Shown here: in pieces, positions 1 to 10,453 of the stretch
Layout of the letters: each line of letters begins with the position of its first letter
How positions within the stretch are numbered: position 1 is the first letter of the stretch
Assembly: GCA_973895155.1 (NCBI GenBank)
Contig: OZ316892.1
Location: 1,426,001-1,490,000, forward strand
Direction: 5' to 3'
Length of the DNA stretch: 64,000 nt
From: Marsupella aquatica
Taxonomy: Eukaryota; Marchantiophyta
The notes under the pieces: generated by a model
What the model was told of the DNA's origin: nothing
Database searches by the model: none
What the model saw: the letters and a program-made list of their open reading frames with translations, nothing else
Made by a program: the position numbers and the translations under genes

Positions 1-15
1 TACGCACCTTGGTTT

Positions 16-1344
16 ATGGAGCGTCGGTATGTATACACATTCCCATGGGATCCTGCGTTTGATGTTAAAAGTGAGAGCTTCACCAAACTACCAGTATGGA
101 TTGAGATTCCTTTTCGTGCTCTTGCATTGGAAGGCTGCAGGAGGAAGATAGCCAGTACGTTGGGAACCTTGCTATACTACATCCAGGGAGACCAATTTAG
201 CTCGTACCCACACGATAGAGCTTGCATCCTGTGGGACACTGACAGAGAAGTACCCTCTAGTGTGAGAATCCAAATTAGAGATGACATTGTGATCTGGCAA
301 CCGGTGACATTTAAAAATATCCCTTACCACTGCTATAAATGCAACCAGAGAGGACATCTAGCACGCAACTGTACAGTGGAGCCTGGTTTGAGTCACCAAC
401 CTCATGAGGGTGGCGAGGGGGGGTATCCGCCGGATGAGAAGGATGATGAACGTCATTCTGAGGTAGATCCGGAGGAGGTAAGCAAAGCTGCAACCAATGC
501 TGAGGCGAGGGCTCTTTTTCGTGCGGCAGCTGCTGCTACCCCATCTCTGCCTGTTGATGTAGGTGTTGCCTCACCTCTGCTTGTCCCCGTGCCTATTCCC
601 CTGCAGGGGGTTGCTGACATCGCTCAAACAGAGGGCCTTATTCAGAATCCTATTGCCCTGAGGGGAGAAATATCACCTCCTGTGCAAATGCATTCGGGAC
701 ACAAAGACCCTGCTTTGGGCCCCCAAGTGGAGGAGGAGCACTGGCCTTGGAGAGCTGTGATCCCACCTGCTGATGTCTGTAGGATCCCTGACTCACAGAT
801 TATCCCTCCAGATTTGAGGATCGAACCCCCCTCTGGCCCGGGGCCACCTCTTGACCCCTTGGCACCAAGCTTTGGGCCGACTGTTATTCCCCCTGGGGCA
901 CCAGCTAGATTGAGTGCGGCTCGCCTCCCAATCTCCACCAGGGAGTCGGGTGAGGATGAGAGATTCTCATTCCATGAGGGTTCTGATGCAGAGATGTCAG
1001 AGTATGAAGAATACATTGCTCACAGCAAGTTCAAGGCCCGAGCACGCAAACAGGAGCTACGCACCCCCCCAACTGATAGATCTGAGAAACTCAAAGGTGA
1101 GGCTAAGAAGCAAAGAGCACTCAGTTTCTCACAAGGATTCTTGTCTGATGCAGGAGAGAATCGGTCAAGAAGGTCCAAGGATGGTGTGGAACCCCCGCGG
1201 GCGGACTTGAGGGGGACTGCTGGCCCAGTGCTTGCACAGATCTGCTTAAGTACGGCTGGGAATGACTCTCCTAGACATGACTCGCCCACTGGATACATGA
1301 GTGGACCGACGACTGGTCTGTCCCCAGGACGCAACCGGCTCTAA
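16..1344 (+). CDS. LINE ORF1: nucleic-acid-binding gag-like protein with CCHC knuckle
   Basis: This is the ORF1 protein of a plant L1 element. ORF1 proteins bind the element RNA and form the ribonucleoprotein that ORF2 uses for target-primed reverse transcription. The first 110 residues resemble the DUF4283-type domain of plant LINE ORF1s (motif LPVWIEIPFRALALEG). A zinc knuckle, CYKCNQRGHLARNC, follows near residues 105-118. The rest is a low-complexity proline-rich and acidic tail with basic patches, typical of such proteins. The frame is open for 442 codons and overlaps the start of the ORF2 frame. The true N-terminus may lie upstream of the window, because the frame is open to the edge. 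Family assignment is from the motifs; no alignment was run. Confidence 0.8.
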   Translation: MERRYVYTFPWDPAFDVKSESFTKLPVWIEIPFRALALEGCRRKIASTLGTLLYYIQGDQFSSYPHDRACILWDTDREVPSSVRIQIRDDIVIWQPVTFKNIPYHCYKCNQRGHLARNCTVEPGLSHQPHEGGEGGYPPDEKDDERHSEVDPEEVSKAATNAEARALFRAAAAATPSLPVDVGVASPLLVPVPIPLQGVADIAQTEGLIQNPIALRGEISPPVQMHSGHKDPALGPQVEEEHWPWRAVIPPADVCRIPDSQIIPPDLRIEPPSGPGPPLDPLAPSFGPTVIPPGAPARLSAARLPISTRESGEDERFSFHEGSDAEMSEYEEYIAHSKFKARARKQELRTPPTDRSEKLKGEAKKQRALSFSQGFLSDAGENRSRRSKDGVEPPRADLRGTAGPVLAQICLSTAGNDSPRHDSPTGYMSGPTTGLSPGRNRL

Positions 1345-1402
1345 GAGCTCCATTACTGGGGGCTGGGCGACCTGCTATGCAAATCCACTGTATAAGCAGG
1401 TG

Positions 1403-4400
1403 ATGGCAGATCTTTTTAGGCTGGCATCGTGGAATGTTTGTGGCCTTTGCGAGCCAAACCGCAAGCATGTGGTCAAGAACTGTGTGAAATCATTGAGGAC
1501 ACCACTGAATATTCTTGCATTACAGGAGGTTAAAACTGACCAGTTTCGCTTAGACGTGGCGTTGAGGGCAATACTGCCTGACTACCAACACTTCTCTTCT
1601 GCGCCAGATGAGGGCCGAGGGGGAACTACTCTTTTGGTCCACCCGGAGCTCAAGGTGGTTGGATCGGGAACCCTTGACTTAGGGCGCGCTGTGTGGGTGG
1701 TGGTGGATACAGATGCTGGGAAGATTGGTATTGCATGTGTTTATGCCCCCAACTCTTCTAGACTAAGAGCATTGCTCTGGAACGACCTCAAGACGATGCT
1801 CCCACAAAATGACTGGATAGTTTGCGGGGACTTCAACATGACAGAGCGCAGGTCGGACTCTATAGGTAATTCGCCACTAATACGAGGACGAGAGGCAGAG
1901 TTCTGGCGATTTCTTAAAATGCGGCTGGACATGGTGGACGCCTGGGACATCAAAGGTGCTGCTACTGGCCCTCATTTCACATGGAGAATGTTTAGGAGCG
2001 GGGAATTGGTGCAGTCAAGGCTGGACCGTTTTTATATAAGTGAGAAAGGATGGTGGATAGGTGAACTTGTTGAACTCATACATGAGGGTGGCTCTGCGCT
2101 ATCAGATCATGATCCGGTGCTAATGCATGTGAGGCTCGCAGGACCTAGAGAGAAGGGGGAGAGATGGAATACAAAACTTTTTATGGCTAATCCGGCTGTA
2201 CTGAGAAGTAATGAGAATCTGATATTGCTGGAAGAAGCCTGGACGAAAGGAAGAGAGAACTTTGCGGACCCGCACCTTCGATTTGTGAAGGGGTGTGCCC
2301 AGCTGCGGAACACCTACAGGCAGCTTCAAGCCAGACCTCGATCAGCTGAGATGGAGCTTGCCTTTTTGAGAGCAAGGATGCGGGCTCTTAAGCTGTCCAT
2401 TCTGGAGGCACATTCGACCTCGGAAATCACAGAGTTCTTGGAGGTGGAGGACTCCCTGCATCTGACTGAGATTGAGGAAGCCCACAGGGGGCGTAGACTT
2501 GCGAGGGTTAAGTGGTTGGGGGAGGGGGAGGAATCAACTAAATTCTTTTTTGCGACTGTGAGAGCGAAGAGATCCAGAGAAGCTATGACATCCTTGATTG
2601 GTGATGACGGGCGAGTGATTGATGACCCGCGTGAGATCCTTGGTGAGGTTGAGGCATTCTGCACGAACCTGTATTCACCTCCGGATCTAACACCGAGTGA
2701 AGTGGGGGAGCAAGGGAGAGCTAGAACACGCTTATTACGGAATACTAGATTTGCATTATCTGCTCCTGAGATATTGAAGATGGAGGAACTTCCTTCCTTC
2801 TAGGAGGTGAAGGATGTACTGTGGCTTATGCCTAGTGACAAATCCCCCGGACCAGACGGCCTTACTGCGGAGGTGTACAGGGCCTGTTGGGGATTCATGG
2901 GTAGAGATCTGGTTGATGTGATACAGGAATTTTGGCTTTCAGGCGTCCTCGATGGTGGGATCTGTGAGGGGATTATCAAATTCATACCAAAGAAACCAGA
3001 TAAACGTTACCTAAAAGATTGGAGACCATTGACAATGTTAAACACAATGTATAAAATCATTGCCAAGATCCTTGCCTTACGCCTGAAACCTCTCCTTCAT
3101 AAGATTATCAGTCCTCAACAGACGGGCTTCATTCCAGGACGGCACATCCTTGAGAATATTTCTCTTGCAATGTTAACATGTGATTGGGTGCAAAACAGAA
3201 AGAGTGAAGCATTGTTTCTGAAGCTTGATTTTGAAAAGGCTTTTGACAGGGTCTGCCATGACTACATCTGGGAGTGCATGCACCTGCTCGGGATCAGTGG
3301 GCGCTTTATCATGCTAGTGAGAGCGTTGTTGGCGCAAGCTACCTCTAGGGCACTGGTTAACGGATTCCTCTCGGAAAAGGTACACCTGAAGCGTGGGGTG
3401 CGACAAGGTTGCCCGCTCTCACCACTTTTATTTGTACTCTCCACACAGCCGCTTATGGACTTCCTTGATGCTGAGATTGAGGAAGGGCAACTCAGAGGAC
3501 TGCGGATCATGGAGGACCTCATGATTTGCTACAGACTATTTGCAGATGATGTTGGCATGTTCATCCCAGCTACAAAGAAGGACTTTGAGGATACAAGGTT
3601 GGCACTTGAATGTTACGAGACTGCCAGCGGCGCCAAACTGAATCTTGAGAAATCAGTGGTTATCCCATTGGCCTTGGAGCTCGGGGGGTCACTATATGGA
3701 GGGTCATACATCGCGTGCGACGTTTTAGGGTTTGACCCCCCTAACTTTAAAGTGAATTTTTTTTTTTTGCAAAGCCCTTTCTTTCTTAAAATTTTGTCAT
3801 TTTTTATTAAAAAACCCCTAAAAACTTTATAGAAAGTATTTTTTGCAATTAAATAGGCCTATCTGTTCTTTAAAGTCGACCAATCAATAAAACATGCCCT
3901 ATGTGTTCTTCCACCAAACTTTGGAAGTCTTCCGCCACACCCATTTAAATGGGCCTATACTTCGTCGCACGTGATGTGTCACTTCCGTGGAAGTGACCCC
4001 CCCGAGCCTTGGAGGAAATACCAAGATGGCTAACTAACATTGGATGTATTATCAGCCAAAAAGGTGAGGTTCAGAAGTACTTGGGCGCACCAATTGGGGT
4101 GGGGCTGCAGACAGAACAGCTGCATAAATTCTGTTTAGACAAGATCAGCTCTCGTCTTTCTACTTGGGTAAACAAGCTCTTGTCATTCACAGGTAGAACC
4201 CTTTTGGTTAAGCATATTTTGCAAGCAATTCCTATATATCATGTGATGTATTGTAAAGCCTTTGCTAGTCTGGCAAAGAAGTTGATTGCTCTTAGTCGAG
4301 ATTTCTTATGGGGATACAATACCACAGGGGGAAGGAAGATCCCCCTGGTGGCCTGGGAACGGCTGGCACTTCCTAGGGTGGAGGGGGGTCTGGGATTTAA

Positions 4401-5650
4401 AGACTTCATAAGTCACTCAGATGCACTGCTCTCCCAATGGTTCGCTAAAGCACTTAACTCCCCGAACCTAGAATGGTCTAGAATGCTTGCTGCAAATCTG
4501 GCTCTGATGGGCTGGATGAACTACAAAGTAATCAGACGAAACCGATATTCCTTTCAAGACAAGTTATTACTGTGTACACCGAGGTCATATAGTGGCCTTC
4601 CATGTACGAGTGGACTATGGAGGAGTTGGACGATGCTCAGAGCACACCTGTCTTTTGAACCTGGCAGGCTTGGGGTTCCGGCGCGATGGAGCATCTATGA
4701 CACCTTACATTGCCTTGCAGGATTTCACTCCCTTTTAAATGAGGCCATTGTTGGGGTTGCCACCATTTGTGGTAGACTAGGAATGAGATCTATTGGGGAC
4801 GGATGGTCTTTGGAGGATAGAGCCTGGAAGGAACTCCCAATGAGATGGCACAGCTTGCGGGGTTTCACTTCTGAGCACCGAGCACTTGCACACTCATTCC
4901 TAGAATACCTGTGGAACACCAATGAATGTAGGACTGACTTTTACCTTTATGCCAAACAGTGGCGGTGGGCTGACAAAACAAAGAAGTTGAAGGATTTCAG
5001 GGTGGATAACTGTCGTGTTTATGAATTCCTACGGCCCAAAAGCGCAAATCACGGTCATCTTAATCGGATCTGGTCCATTTCTCGACCTGAATTGAGATGG
5101 AACTTGGGGTGGTCTAGATTGTGGGGCTCTGATCTGCCAACCAGGGGCAAGACATTCATCTGGAGAATTATTGTTGGGGGTCTATTCACGGGTGCTAGGG
5201 CACTTAGAATTGGTGTGAGCAATGGTGATTGCAAGGTGTGTAGCGGTACCTTGGAGACCATCCCCCACATGTTCTTTGGGTATGCATTTGCTATGAGGTG
5301 CTGGAGACTCTGCCACTACTTCTTACGTGAGCTGGGCTTACCAATCGGCCAGGGGCTGCTGACTTTGTTGGACTCTGCTTACGGGAGGGACCCTGAGCAA
5401 ATTGTCAAACTATTTGTCTTGCAACAGATTTTATAGAGGTTGTGGCTAGGCAGGAACTCCCATATGTTCAATGCAGGTGGTAGACGTACATTTGATATGG
5501 GCCTTGTGCTTTCTGAAGCTGCTGAGTGCTTGAATGCTGTGAGCAGATGCTCACCCCCTGGTAGAAAGAACACCCGGTTGTGTCGGGCAAAAGATAGGAT
5601 TGACAGTTTGCGTAGGCTCTGGCTTAGTGATGGCAGGGGCTGTACCTTGG
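1403..5650 (+). pseudogene. LINE ORF2: APE endonuclease, reverse transcriptase, zf-RVT (broken)
   Basis: ORF2 nicks target DNA and reverse transcribes the element RNA. The first in-frame ATG (1403) gives MADLFRLASWNVCGL, the standard start of an APE-type endonuclease. CGDFNM and SDHDPV are the other endonuclease motifs. Reverse transcriptase follows with SPGPDG, LKLDFEKAFDRV, GVRQGCPLSPLLF and the catalytic FADD near 3541-3552. After the MITE the frame resumes with the thumb and the C-terminal zinc-binding block (GKTFIWRIIVGGLFTG, then C-rich KVCSGTLETIPH). Breaks: TAG at 2801-2803, the MITE at 3680-4006, and TAG at 5434-5436. The inverted copy at 55.3 kb has TGG at the place of the last stop. 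The rest is in one frame, so the element died recently or was silenced before much frameshifting. Confidence 0.88.
3680..4006. mobile_element. 327-bp MITE with 8-bp target duplication, inserted in the LINE reverse transcriptase
   Basis: The ends are imperfect inverted repeats of about 45 bp. The left begins CTCGGGGGGTCACT and the right, read in reverse, begins CTCGGGGGGGTCACT; both continue to a shared GTGCGACG. The octamer CCTTGGAG is present directly on both sides (3672-3679 and 4007-4014). An 8-bp duplication fits hAT or P-type transposases, though the terminal sequence is not a classic hAT end. The interior is AT-rich and non-coding. Removing the element and one octamer (335 bp) exactly rejoins the two halves of the LINE frame. 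Confidence 0.85.
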
Positions 5651-5657
5651 GTCGAGT

Positions 5658-5726
5658 TACAAAACGAATATCTCCCAACGAGAAAGAAACGGGAGGCTCA
5701 TCGGAGGGAGGTTTGTTGAGATCCAT
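5658..5726 (-). pseudogene. LTR-encoded ORF B, N-terminal fragment
   Basis: It begins MDLNKPPSDEPPVSFSLGDI, matching the start of ORF B elsewhere (MDLNRSPDDIPISFSLGDI). After about 23 codons it runs into the LINE sequence, so only the N-terminus survives. Confidence 0.6.
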
Positions 5727-5727
5727 C

Positions 5728-5961
5728 TCAATACAAGATAAAAATTGTGCAAGCCCAATCCTGCCCGTAAACTACATAAGGGTATACAATTGGCTCTATT
5801 GAATTTAATACCGCAGTTGCAAATGCTTCCCCAAAGTGAAAAGTCATATGCTGGCGCATTATCTCTTTTTGGAGTACATGAATTCTAATAAGGAAAGGAT
5901 TAGGGAGAGGAAAAATAGGTACTGGTCTGGGCATTATCGTACTATCAAATATTCCATCCAA
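5728..5961 (-). CDS. LTR-encoded small protein, ORF A (diverged copy)
   Basis: I do not recognise a known family. The 77-aa frame shares with the other ORF A copies the core MRQHMTFHFG, then FATAV, EPIVYP and the ending W.C.IF.LY. The N-terminal ten residues are longer and different. No signal peptide or strong membrane segment is evident. It lies downstream of the LTR TATA box and two leader repeats. Only one nucleotide separates its stop (TGA) from the ATG of ORF B. Codon differences from the other copies are often silent (AGG/CGC, GGA/GGG, GTT/GTA), which suggests protein-level constraint. Function is unknown; an accessory or leader protein of the retrotransposon is an inference. Confidence 0.6.
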   Translation of the reverse strand: MDGIFDSTIMPRPVPIFPLPNPFLIRIHVLQKEIMRQHMTFHFGEAFATAVLNSIEPIVYPYVVYGQDWACTIFILY

Positions 5962-6120
5962 CTAATTTTTATTCTAATGACAAGAAATAGAATCATTCAA
6001 CAAAAAGATCATCTATTTCAAATAAATATCATGCATTGAGTTAACTCTAAGTATATATACATGTAGACGTTTATCTTAATAGGTTGATCTTCTTTTGAAT
6101 GAAAATACTATCTGAATATC

Positions 6121-6190
6121 CAACTCATACAAAATACCTCTGGCCGAGCCGAAGCTCTAAGCAAGAGTGCATGAGTGGGTCTACTTCATA
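6121..6190 (-). repeat. Leader repeat with UUCG hairpin, copy 1
   Basis: A 70-bp unit repeated at 6301-6370, exactly 180 bp away. On the minus strand (element sense) it contains GAGC-UUCG-GCUC (6146-6157), a perfect 4-bp stem with a UUCG loop. This sits inside a possible outer stem ACUCAUGCA/UGUAUGAGU. Confidence 0.6.
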
Positions 6191-6300
6191 AGGATTTCAC
6201 CCAAAAGGGAGCATATGATGTCAAGGCATTGTTGAGCACTTTCCAACTCTTTAGAACTTAATAACCATCTCCTATCAAATGACAACACTTTCTGAAGGTC

Positions 6301-6370
6301 CGACTCATACAAAATATCCCTGGCCGAGCCGAAGCTCTAAGCAAGAGTGCATGAGTGGGTCTACTTTATA
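6301..6370 (-). repeat. Leader repeat with UUCG hairpin, copy 2
   Basis: Second copy of the 70-bp unit, with the same UUCG hairpin at 6326-6337. A few differences from copy 1 keep pairing: an inner CUCU/AGAG pairing becomes CUCU/AGGG. Confidence 0.6.
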
Positions 6371-6603
6371 AGGGTTATATTCATAGAAGAGATCATCAAG
6401 TCCAATGGATTTTTAAGACTTCACAACTTAGTTGATGAAAAATGGGGAGTGAGGGGAGAGAGCCCCTCTCCTCTTTATTTACAGTGCTCACACCTCAAGC
6501 ACACGGATCAAGCATGGCACACGGATGGAAGCCATGTGTCACACATCCAAGGCAAGTAAGTGTGCTAGTACTGTAGTTACGTGAGTGGAGCAACTGTAGA
6601 CAG

Positions 6604-6885
6604 TACACTGTAGTATGCACACTGTAGATCGTACACTATAGCATGCATACTGTAGATCGTACACTATAATATGCACACTATAGATCATACACTGTAGCAT
6701 GCACACTATAGATCGTACACTGTAGCATGTACACTGTAGATCGTACACTGTAGCATGCACACTGTAGGTCTTGCACTGTAGCATGCACACTGTAGATCGA
6801 ACAATATAGCATGCATACTGTAGACCGTGTACTGTAGCATGCACACTGTAGGTTGTGCACTGTAGCATGCACACTATAGACTGCA
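6604..6885. repeat. Tandem array, about ten 28-bp units rich in CATGCA
   Basis: The unit is roughly GCATGCACACTGTAGATCGT plus ACACTGTA. Most units contain the RY-type hexamer CATGCA. The array lies upstream of the LTR promoter in element orientation, in the position of the unrelated arrays of the other R LTRs. Confidence 0.85.
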
Positions 6886-6966
6886 TATGCGAGAATTTAA
6901 ACTACTATCCTATACTACTAAGCTATACTTAGGAGGAACTTACTAAACAAAGAATCCCCATGACAA

Positions 6967-7958
6967 CGCTGTTTGAGTTGCGGACTAGCTCGCTCGGAAC
7001 CCGAAGAACACTCCGTGTTGATTACTGGACGGACTTGGGACTGGTTCGGCAGTACTCCGGTGGTCATCGGTTGAGGCACTAGTGGTATCGAACTTCGCTT
7101 GAGTAAGCCGCTGGTTGCCCTTCAGCTTAAAGAACTTCGCTGGAACCTCAAGAATCGCCTCAGTTACCGATCTAAGCCCTTCCTCGCTGAGATATAGTTC
7201 GGTGATGTAGTCTCGCAGCTCATTGTAGCTGGAATCCCTGGTGATGGCTGTCCTTTCGCAATTAACCAGTGCTACCTTGGTCACCAGCCTCGCGTATCTT
7301 CGTTCGTAAGCGGCTTTCTCGAGGCAAGAGTACTAGTAAGTCTCGGAGAATTTAGCATCTACCTCGCCAAACAAGGTCCAAAATCCCAAGGCTGTGAGGG
7401 TCATACTAACCTCGTAGTCCGGTTCGTTGAGTCCGCGTTCCCACCCGGCTGGTCCTCTGTCTCGTGGAGGCCTCGCTCGTCCTGACTAAATCTCGCCACA
7501 TTCCGCTCTTCTCCCTCGATAATCTCCTTGTAAAGGTCAACTCGATTCAATCAGCAGGGCGAGTGGGTGGCAACATCCGCGAATTCAAAGAAAGGTAGAC
7601 ATGAGCAAATGGCCCGCAGCACCATCGGCTCCTCTCTTATGGAGGTGCTAGGATGAGCCCGAGCGTGAGAAGGCCAGGCCGTTTTGGTCGTTGATAGTGA
7701 GCTGAAGTCGGCGCCTCGGTCCAAGCGTGATTCTTCTAACTGATTTTTACTCCGCTGCCGCCACCGTACCTCGGTCGCGCGTAATAATTCCCTTCTTGAA
7801 CTCGTAATGATTCGATCATCTTAACCTACTCCTAATCTAATCATAATGGCAACAGACGGCTATACGTGCTATTCTACACTATGGCTACGGTTCTAATGAC
7901 CGTATAAGTCCTAATCTACGACCTGGGTTCGGTCAAGTGACACGTTACCCGTGTCACA
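6967..7958 (-). mobile_element. E3-family element fragment, inverted (terminus plus gag 5' part)
   Basis: On the minus strand it starts at 7958 with TGTGACACGGGTAACGTGTC, the same terminus as the E3 copy at 59,125. It runs through the non-coding leader into a gag-like frame. Compared with the 59-60 kb copy it lacks about 135 bp inside the gag (between positions matching 60,000 and 60,135), and it ends where homology stops near 6967. It interrupts the E4 gag gene on its right. Confidence 0.75.
6985..7284 (-). pseudogene. E3 gag-like protein, N-terminal fragment
   Basis: Ninety-nine codons matching the E3 frame at 59.8-60.2 kb (KVALVNCE, YNELRDYITELYLSEEGLR). Here the reading VPAKFFKLKG is intact where the 59-kb copy has a one-base deletion, so this copy shows the ancestral frame. 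An internal deletion removes roughly 45 codons before the segment ending NQHGVFFGF. The helical, charged N-terminal region is consistent with a gag-type structural protein. No enzyme domain is visible. Confidence 0.6.
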
Positions 7959-9497
7959 TGGGGCTCAAGAGCTTTGGCTGCCCCACGTGTCAAAGCTACT
8001 GATACATCAATATGTGCAGTGCCACACATGAATCTCATGGTGACAAGGTCTCCATCAGCTTCATAAGATGTGGAAGGACCATGGGATGTGGAAGATCCAT
8101 AGGATGTAGATGCCCCATCACCAAAAGTAGGTCTTACCTGGGGACTAGCCATGGCAGCCAGTTGTTGCTCCAATTGAGCAATCTTAGCATCTTTTGGATC
8201 TATGGTTACAGCAGGGGCAATGTCACCTCCCTGTCTCCCTGCATGTGGCATGCCACGACCACGTCCACCACCTCTACCTCCTCCTCCTCTTCCCTGATCA
8301 TGTGTACGGGATCCTCCCCTCCGTAACTCAGGGTGGGGTGAGAAACACCTATCCTTGGTGTGTCTAGGAGCTGCACAGTGATTGCATTGTCGCTGATCAG
8401 GCGCTGATGCTCCCCCTGATCCTCTATGATCTGGGCAATATCTTTGTGCATGATCCCCACCACAGGTCCAACATCCTGACTGCTGTCCAGCATAAGAGGG
8501 CACAGGTATTTGGCTGGTAGACTCTCGTGCAATAGGCTTCTCCCTCTAGCTCTTCCATGCAGTAGACTGTGGTGTGGATGTAGATGCAGCCTTTGGTGCT
8601 TCCTTGGCAAATCCGGAAGTCACCACCTTCTCATTCACCATATTGAGCTCAATGCGCTCAGAAAGGGTAAAAACAACTGCTAATGTGGGATCTACATCCC
8701 TAAGCAGAGTGACATCTCTCACTCTACGTTACAATTCTCTATCCATAATTGCATACCAAAATTGGACTGCCTGAGCCTCTGTCACTTCCTTGGTGACAAT
8801 GATCAATCTACGCATACGAGTGTATGCCTCATGTAGACTCTCTCCAGTCTTGCGCTGGAACTCCTAGAGACCCTTTAACTTATCAATTCTCACACCCTGA
8901 TAGAACTTCTGCTTCAGTACCTCAAAGAACTCCACCACAAGGTTAAATGCTAGTGTAGCTCTAGTCCCTATCGCAATCACACCGGTAGGAGTAGTGGTGG
9001 ATGCTGCTGGAGTGCTACTGGTGGATGGTGTGCCACTCTAGCTAGTGCTGCTAGAAAAAGCAGTAGCTGTGGCAATGGGTTGGGCAGCCGCACTAGTGCC
9101 ATAGTTGATGGATACGTAATTAGGCGACCAATGCTGCCTCCATGCCTCAATCTTAACCAAATGAGCCTTCCAAAACTCATGGTAGTCATCAATGGGTGGC
9201 CTCTTCAAATGCTGAAATAATCCCTTCCATGCCATGAAAGGGGTAAACAATGTGGCGTTACGCAATATCTGCATATTGCCCCACGTATCAAACTCCTGGA
9301 TGAAGTCATCCAGATCAATCGTGCCAACTGCACCAGAGTATCATCGTGGGCCCTTTGTAGCCCTGTACATCTCTTTCATATCCCACAACAAAGGTGCAAT
9401 CACCTGAGTCATCGTCAAAATCACTGTTTGAAGTTGTGCTACTGACTGCTACCAATGTCGCTGGCCGAAATTGCGCCCCACTCTGAGTGAAACTCAT
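7959..9497 (-). pseudogene. E4 retrotransposon gag with two zinc knuckles (broken)
   Basis: Gag proteins package element RNA. The minus-strand reading starts MSFTQSGAQF (9497). It passes through a retrotransposon-gag capsid-like region (FFEVLKQKFYQGVRIDKLKG, then TGESLHEAYTRMRRLI) and ends with two CCHC-type knuckles, CWTCGGDHAQRYC and CNHCAAPRHTKDRC. A glycine/arginine-rich stretch follows. The frame contains TAG and TAA codons (for example in the segments near 9040 and 8870) and a frameshift around 9275-9315. It is cut at 7958 by the E3 terminus, so no pol follows. A gypsy-type element is likely; the integrase tail and LTR at 60.9-62.5 kb may be the same family, judging from the shared LTR sequence at 12.1-12.5 kb. 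Confidence 0.75.
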
Positions 9498-10380
9498 CTG
9501 TCATCCATCGGGTAACCCAGCAGCACCAAAAGAATCTGTGGTGACCAACCTAACCTAATCTATATGCTAACGCTAAGGGCAATCTGTCCCTGTCAGCAAC
9601 ACAAGCACTCACCATGGTGTGGCATCACTCCAACATCACCAAGAGAGAAATACGTAGCACAACTAGAATGTCAGGTTGCAAACCCGGATCACTCCTATAG
9701 AATCAAGCGCCCATGCCAAACTAACATGGCGCATAAACAGAAAGCATGTGTGGAGAGGATCCAACAACAAGAAGCGGATTTACCACAACTCTCCACACCA
9801 ATCAATCAAAAATACGTGAAAATAATGTCCATATAGTTCAATGTAGGGCCTTCATAATAGGCTTCAAGAATCCTGCGTCAAATATTCAAGAATCCATCGC
9901 AAAATAGTTGAAATAGAGTAGCTAGATGAATTCAAAAGTGCATAAAACCCCTGAGGCCTCATTCCTTGGACATCAAATGTGGAAGGAAGCATGTACAATA
10001 CACTACATAAGAACTAGCTAGTTAAGCGCTTGAGGGGAGGAATAGCTTTGGGATGGGTGACCTCTCACTTGTCATTATGCACCAAATCTGACACTCAAAA
10101 CTGCAACACTTGCAAGTTCTCCTCACGTACCAGCAAGCTCCTGCTCCGCCCTCACGCCCCTTGTCCAGAGTAACCACGAGTTGCCTCAAAGCCTCAAAAC
10201 GCCGAGATGAGCCAAAGAGTGAGCCCGCAACGCTTTGCTATGCTAGATCTAACTTTGGGTTTCGGCAATATTCGCATTTGGCCTCATCGTTCCTTCACGG
10301 AAATTGCAGGGCTGTCACCGGATTTGACTTAAGTTCAGGTTTTGGCAACATTCACACTCGGCCTCATCGTTCCTTCACGG
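9498..10380. other. Non-coding leader region of E4, no gene seen
   Basis: No supported gene. It lies upstream of the E4 gag. An imperfect repeat of about 90 bp near 10,250-10,380 contains CCTCATCGTTCCTTCACGG twice; the second copy is the insertion site of the R' LTR. Confidence 0.4.
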
Positions 10381-10453
10381 TGTCCGAGGATTTTTAACTA
10401 CTCGAGAGGCACTGGGCCTTGCTACCTGTGCAAATTATGACTACTCACCTGAA

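Larger units (their letters stand above)
1..5657 (+). mobile_element. L1-type LINE retrotransposon, cut by the window start and 3' truncated
   Basis: A plant L1-like non-LTR retrotransposon. ORF1 (CCHC) is followed by an overlapping ORF2 with endonuclease, reverse transcriptase and a C-terminal zinc-binding region. The left end lies outside the window. The right end is lost where an inverted R-family LTR fragment begins near 5658. ORF2 is broken by two in-frame TAG codons and by a MITE. A shorter relative lies inverted at 54.8-55.9 kb and confirms the reading frame of the C-terminal part. Confidence 0.9.
5658..6900 (-). mobile_element. R-family LTR fragment, inverted
   Basis: Read on the minus strand this holds, in order, a tandem array, a TATAAATAAA-like promoter near 6470, two copies of a leader hairpin repeat, ORF A and the beginning of ORF B. 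This is the layout of the R LTRs at 18.0, 29.3 and 50.3 kb. It stops inside ORF B at the junction with the LINE. It is a more diverged subfamily: the array unit and the leader differ from the other copies, while ORF A remains recognisable. Confidence 0.75.

Noticed and set aside
642-1334. Minus-strand frames opposite LINE ORF1 (124 and 104 codons).
   Set aside because: Shadows of the real plus-strand gene.
6400-6550. Hammerhead ribozyme in the LTR leader (retrozyme).
   Set aside because: No CUGANGA core paired with a GAAA segment was found.
6539-6886. Minus-strand frames across the 28-bp array.
   Set aside because: A 28-bp period cycles through all frames, and the protein is only the translated repeat.
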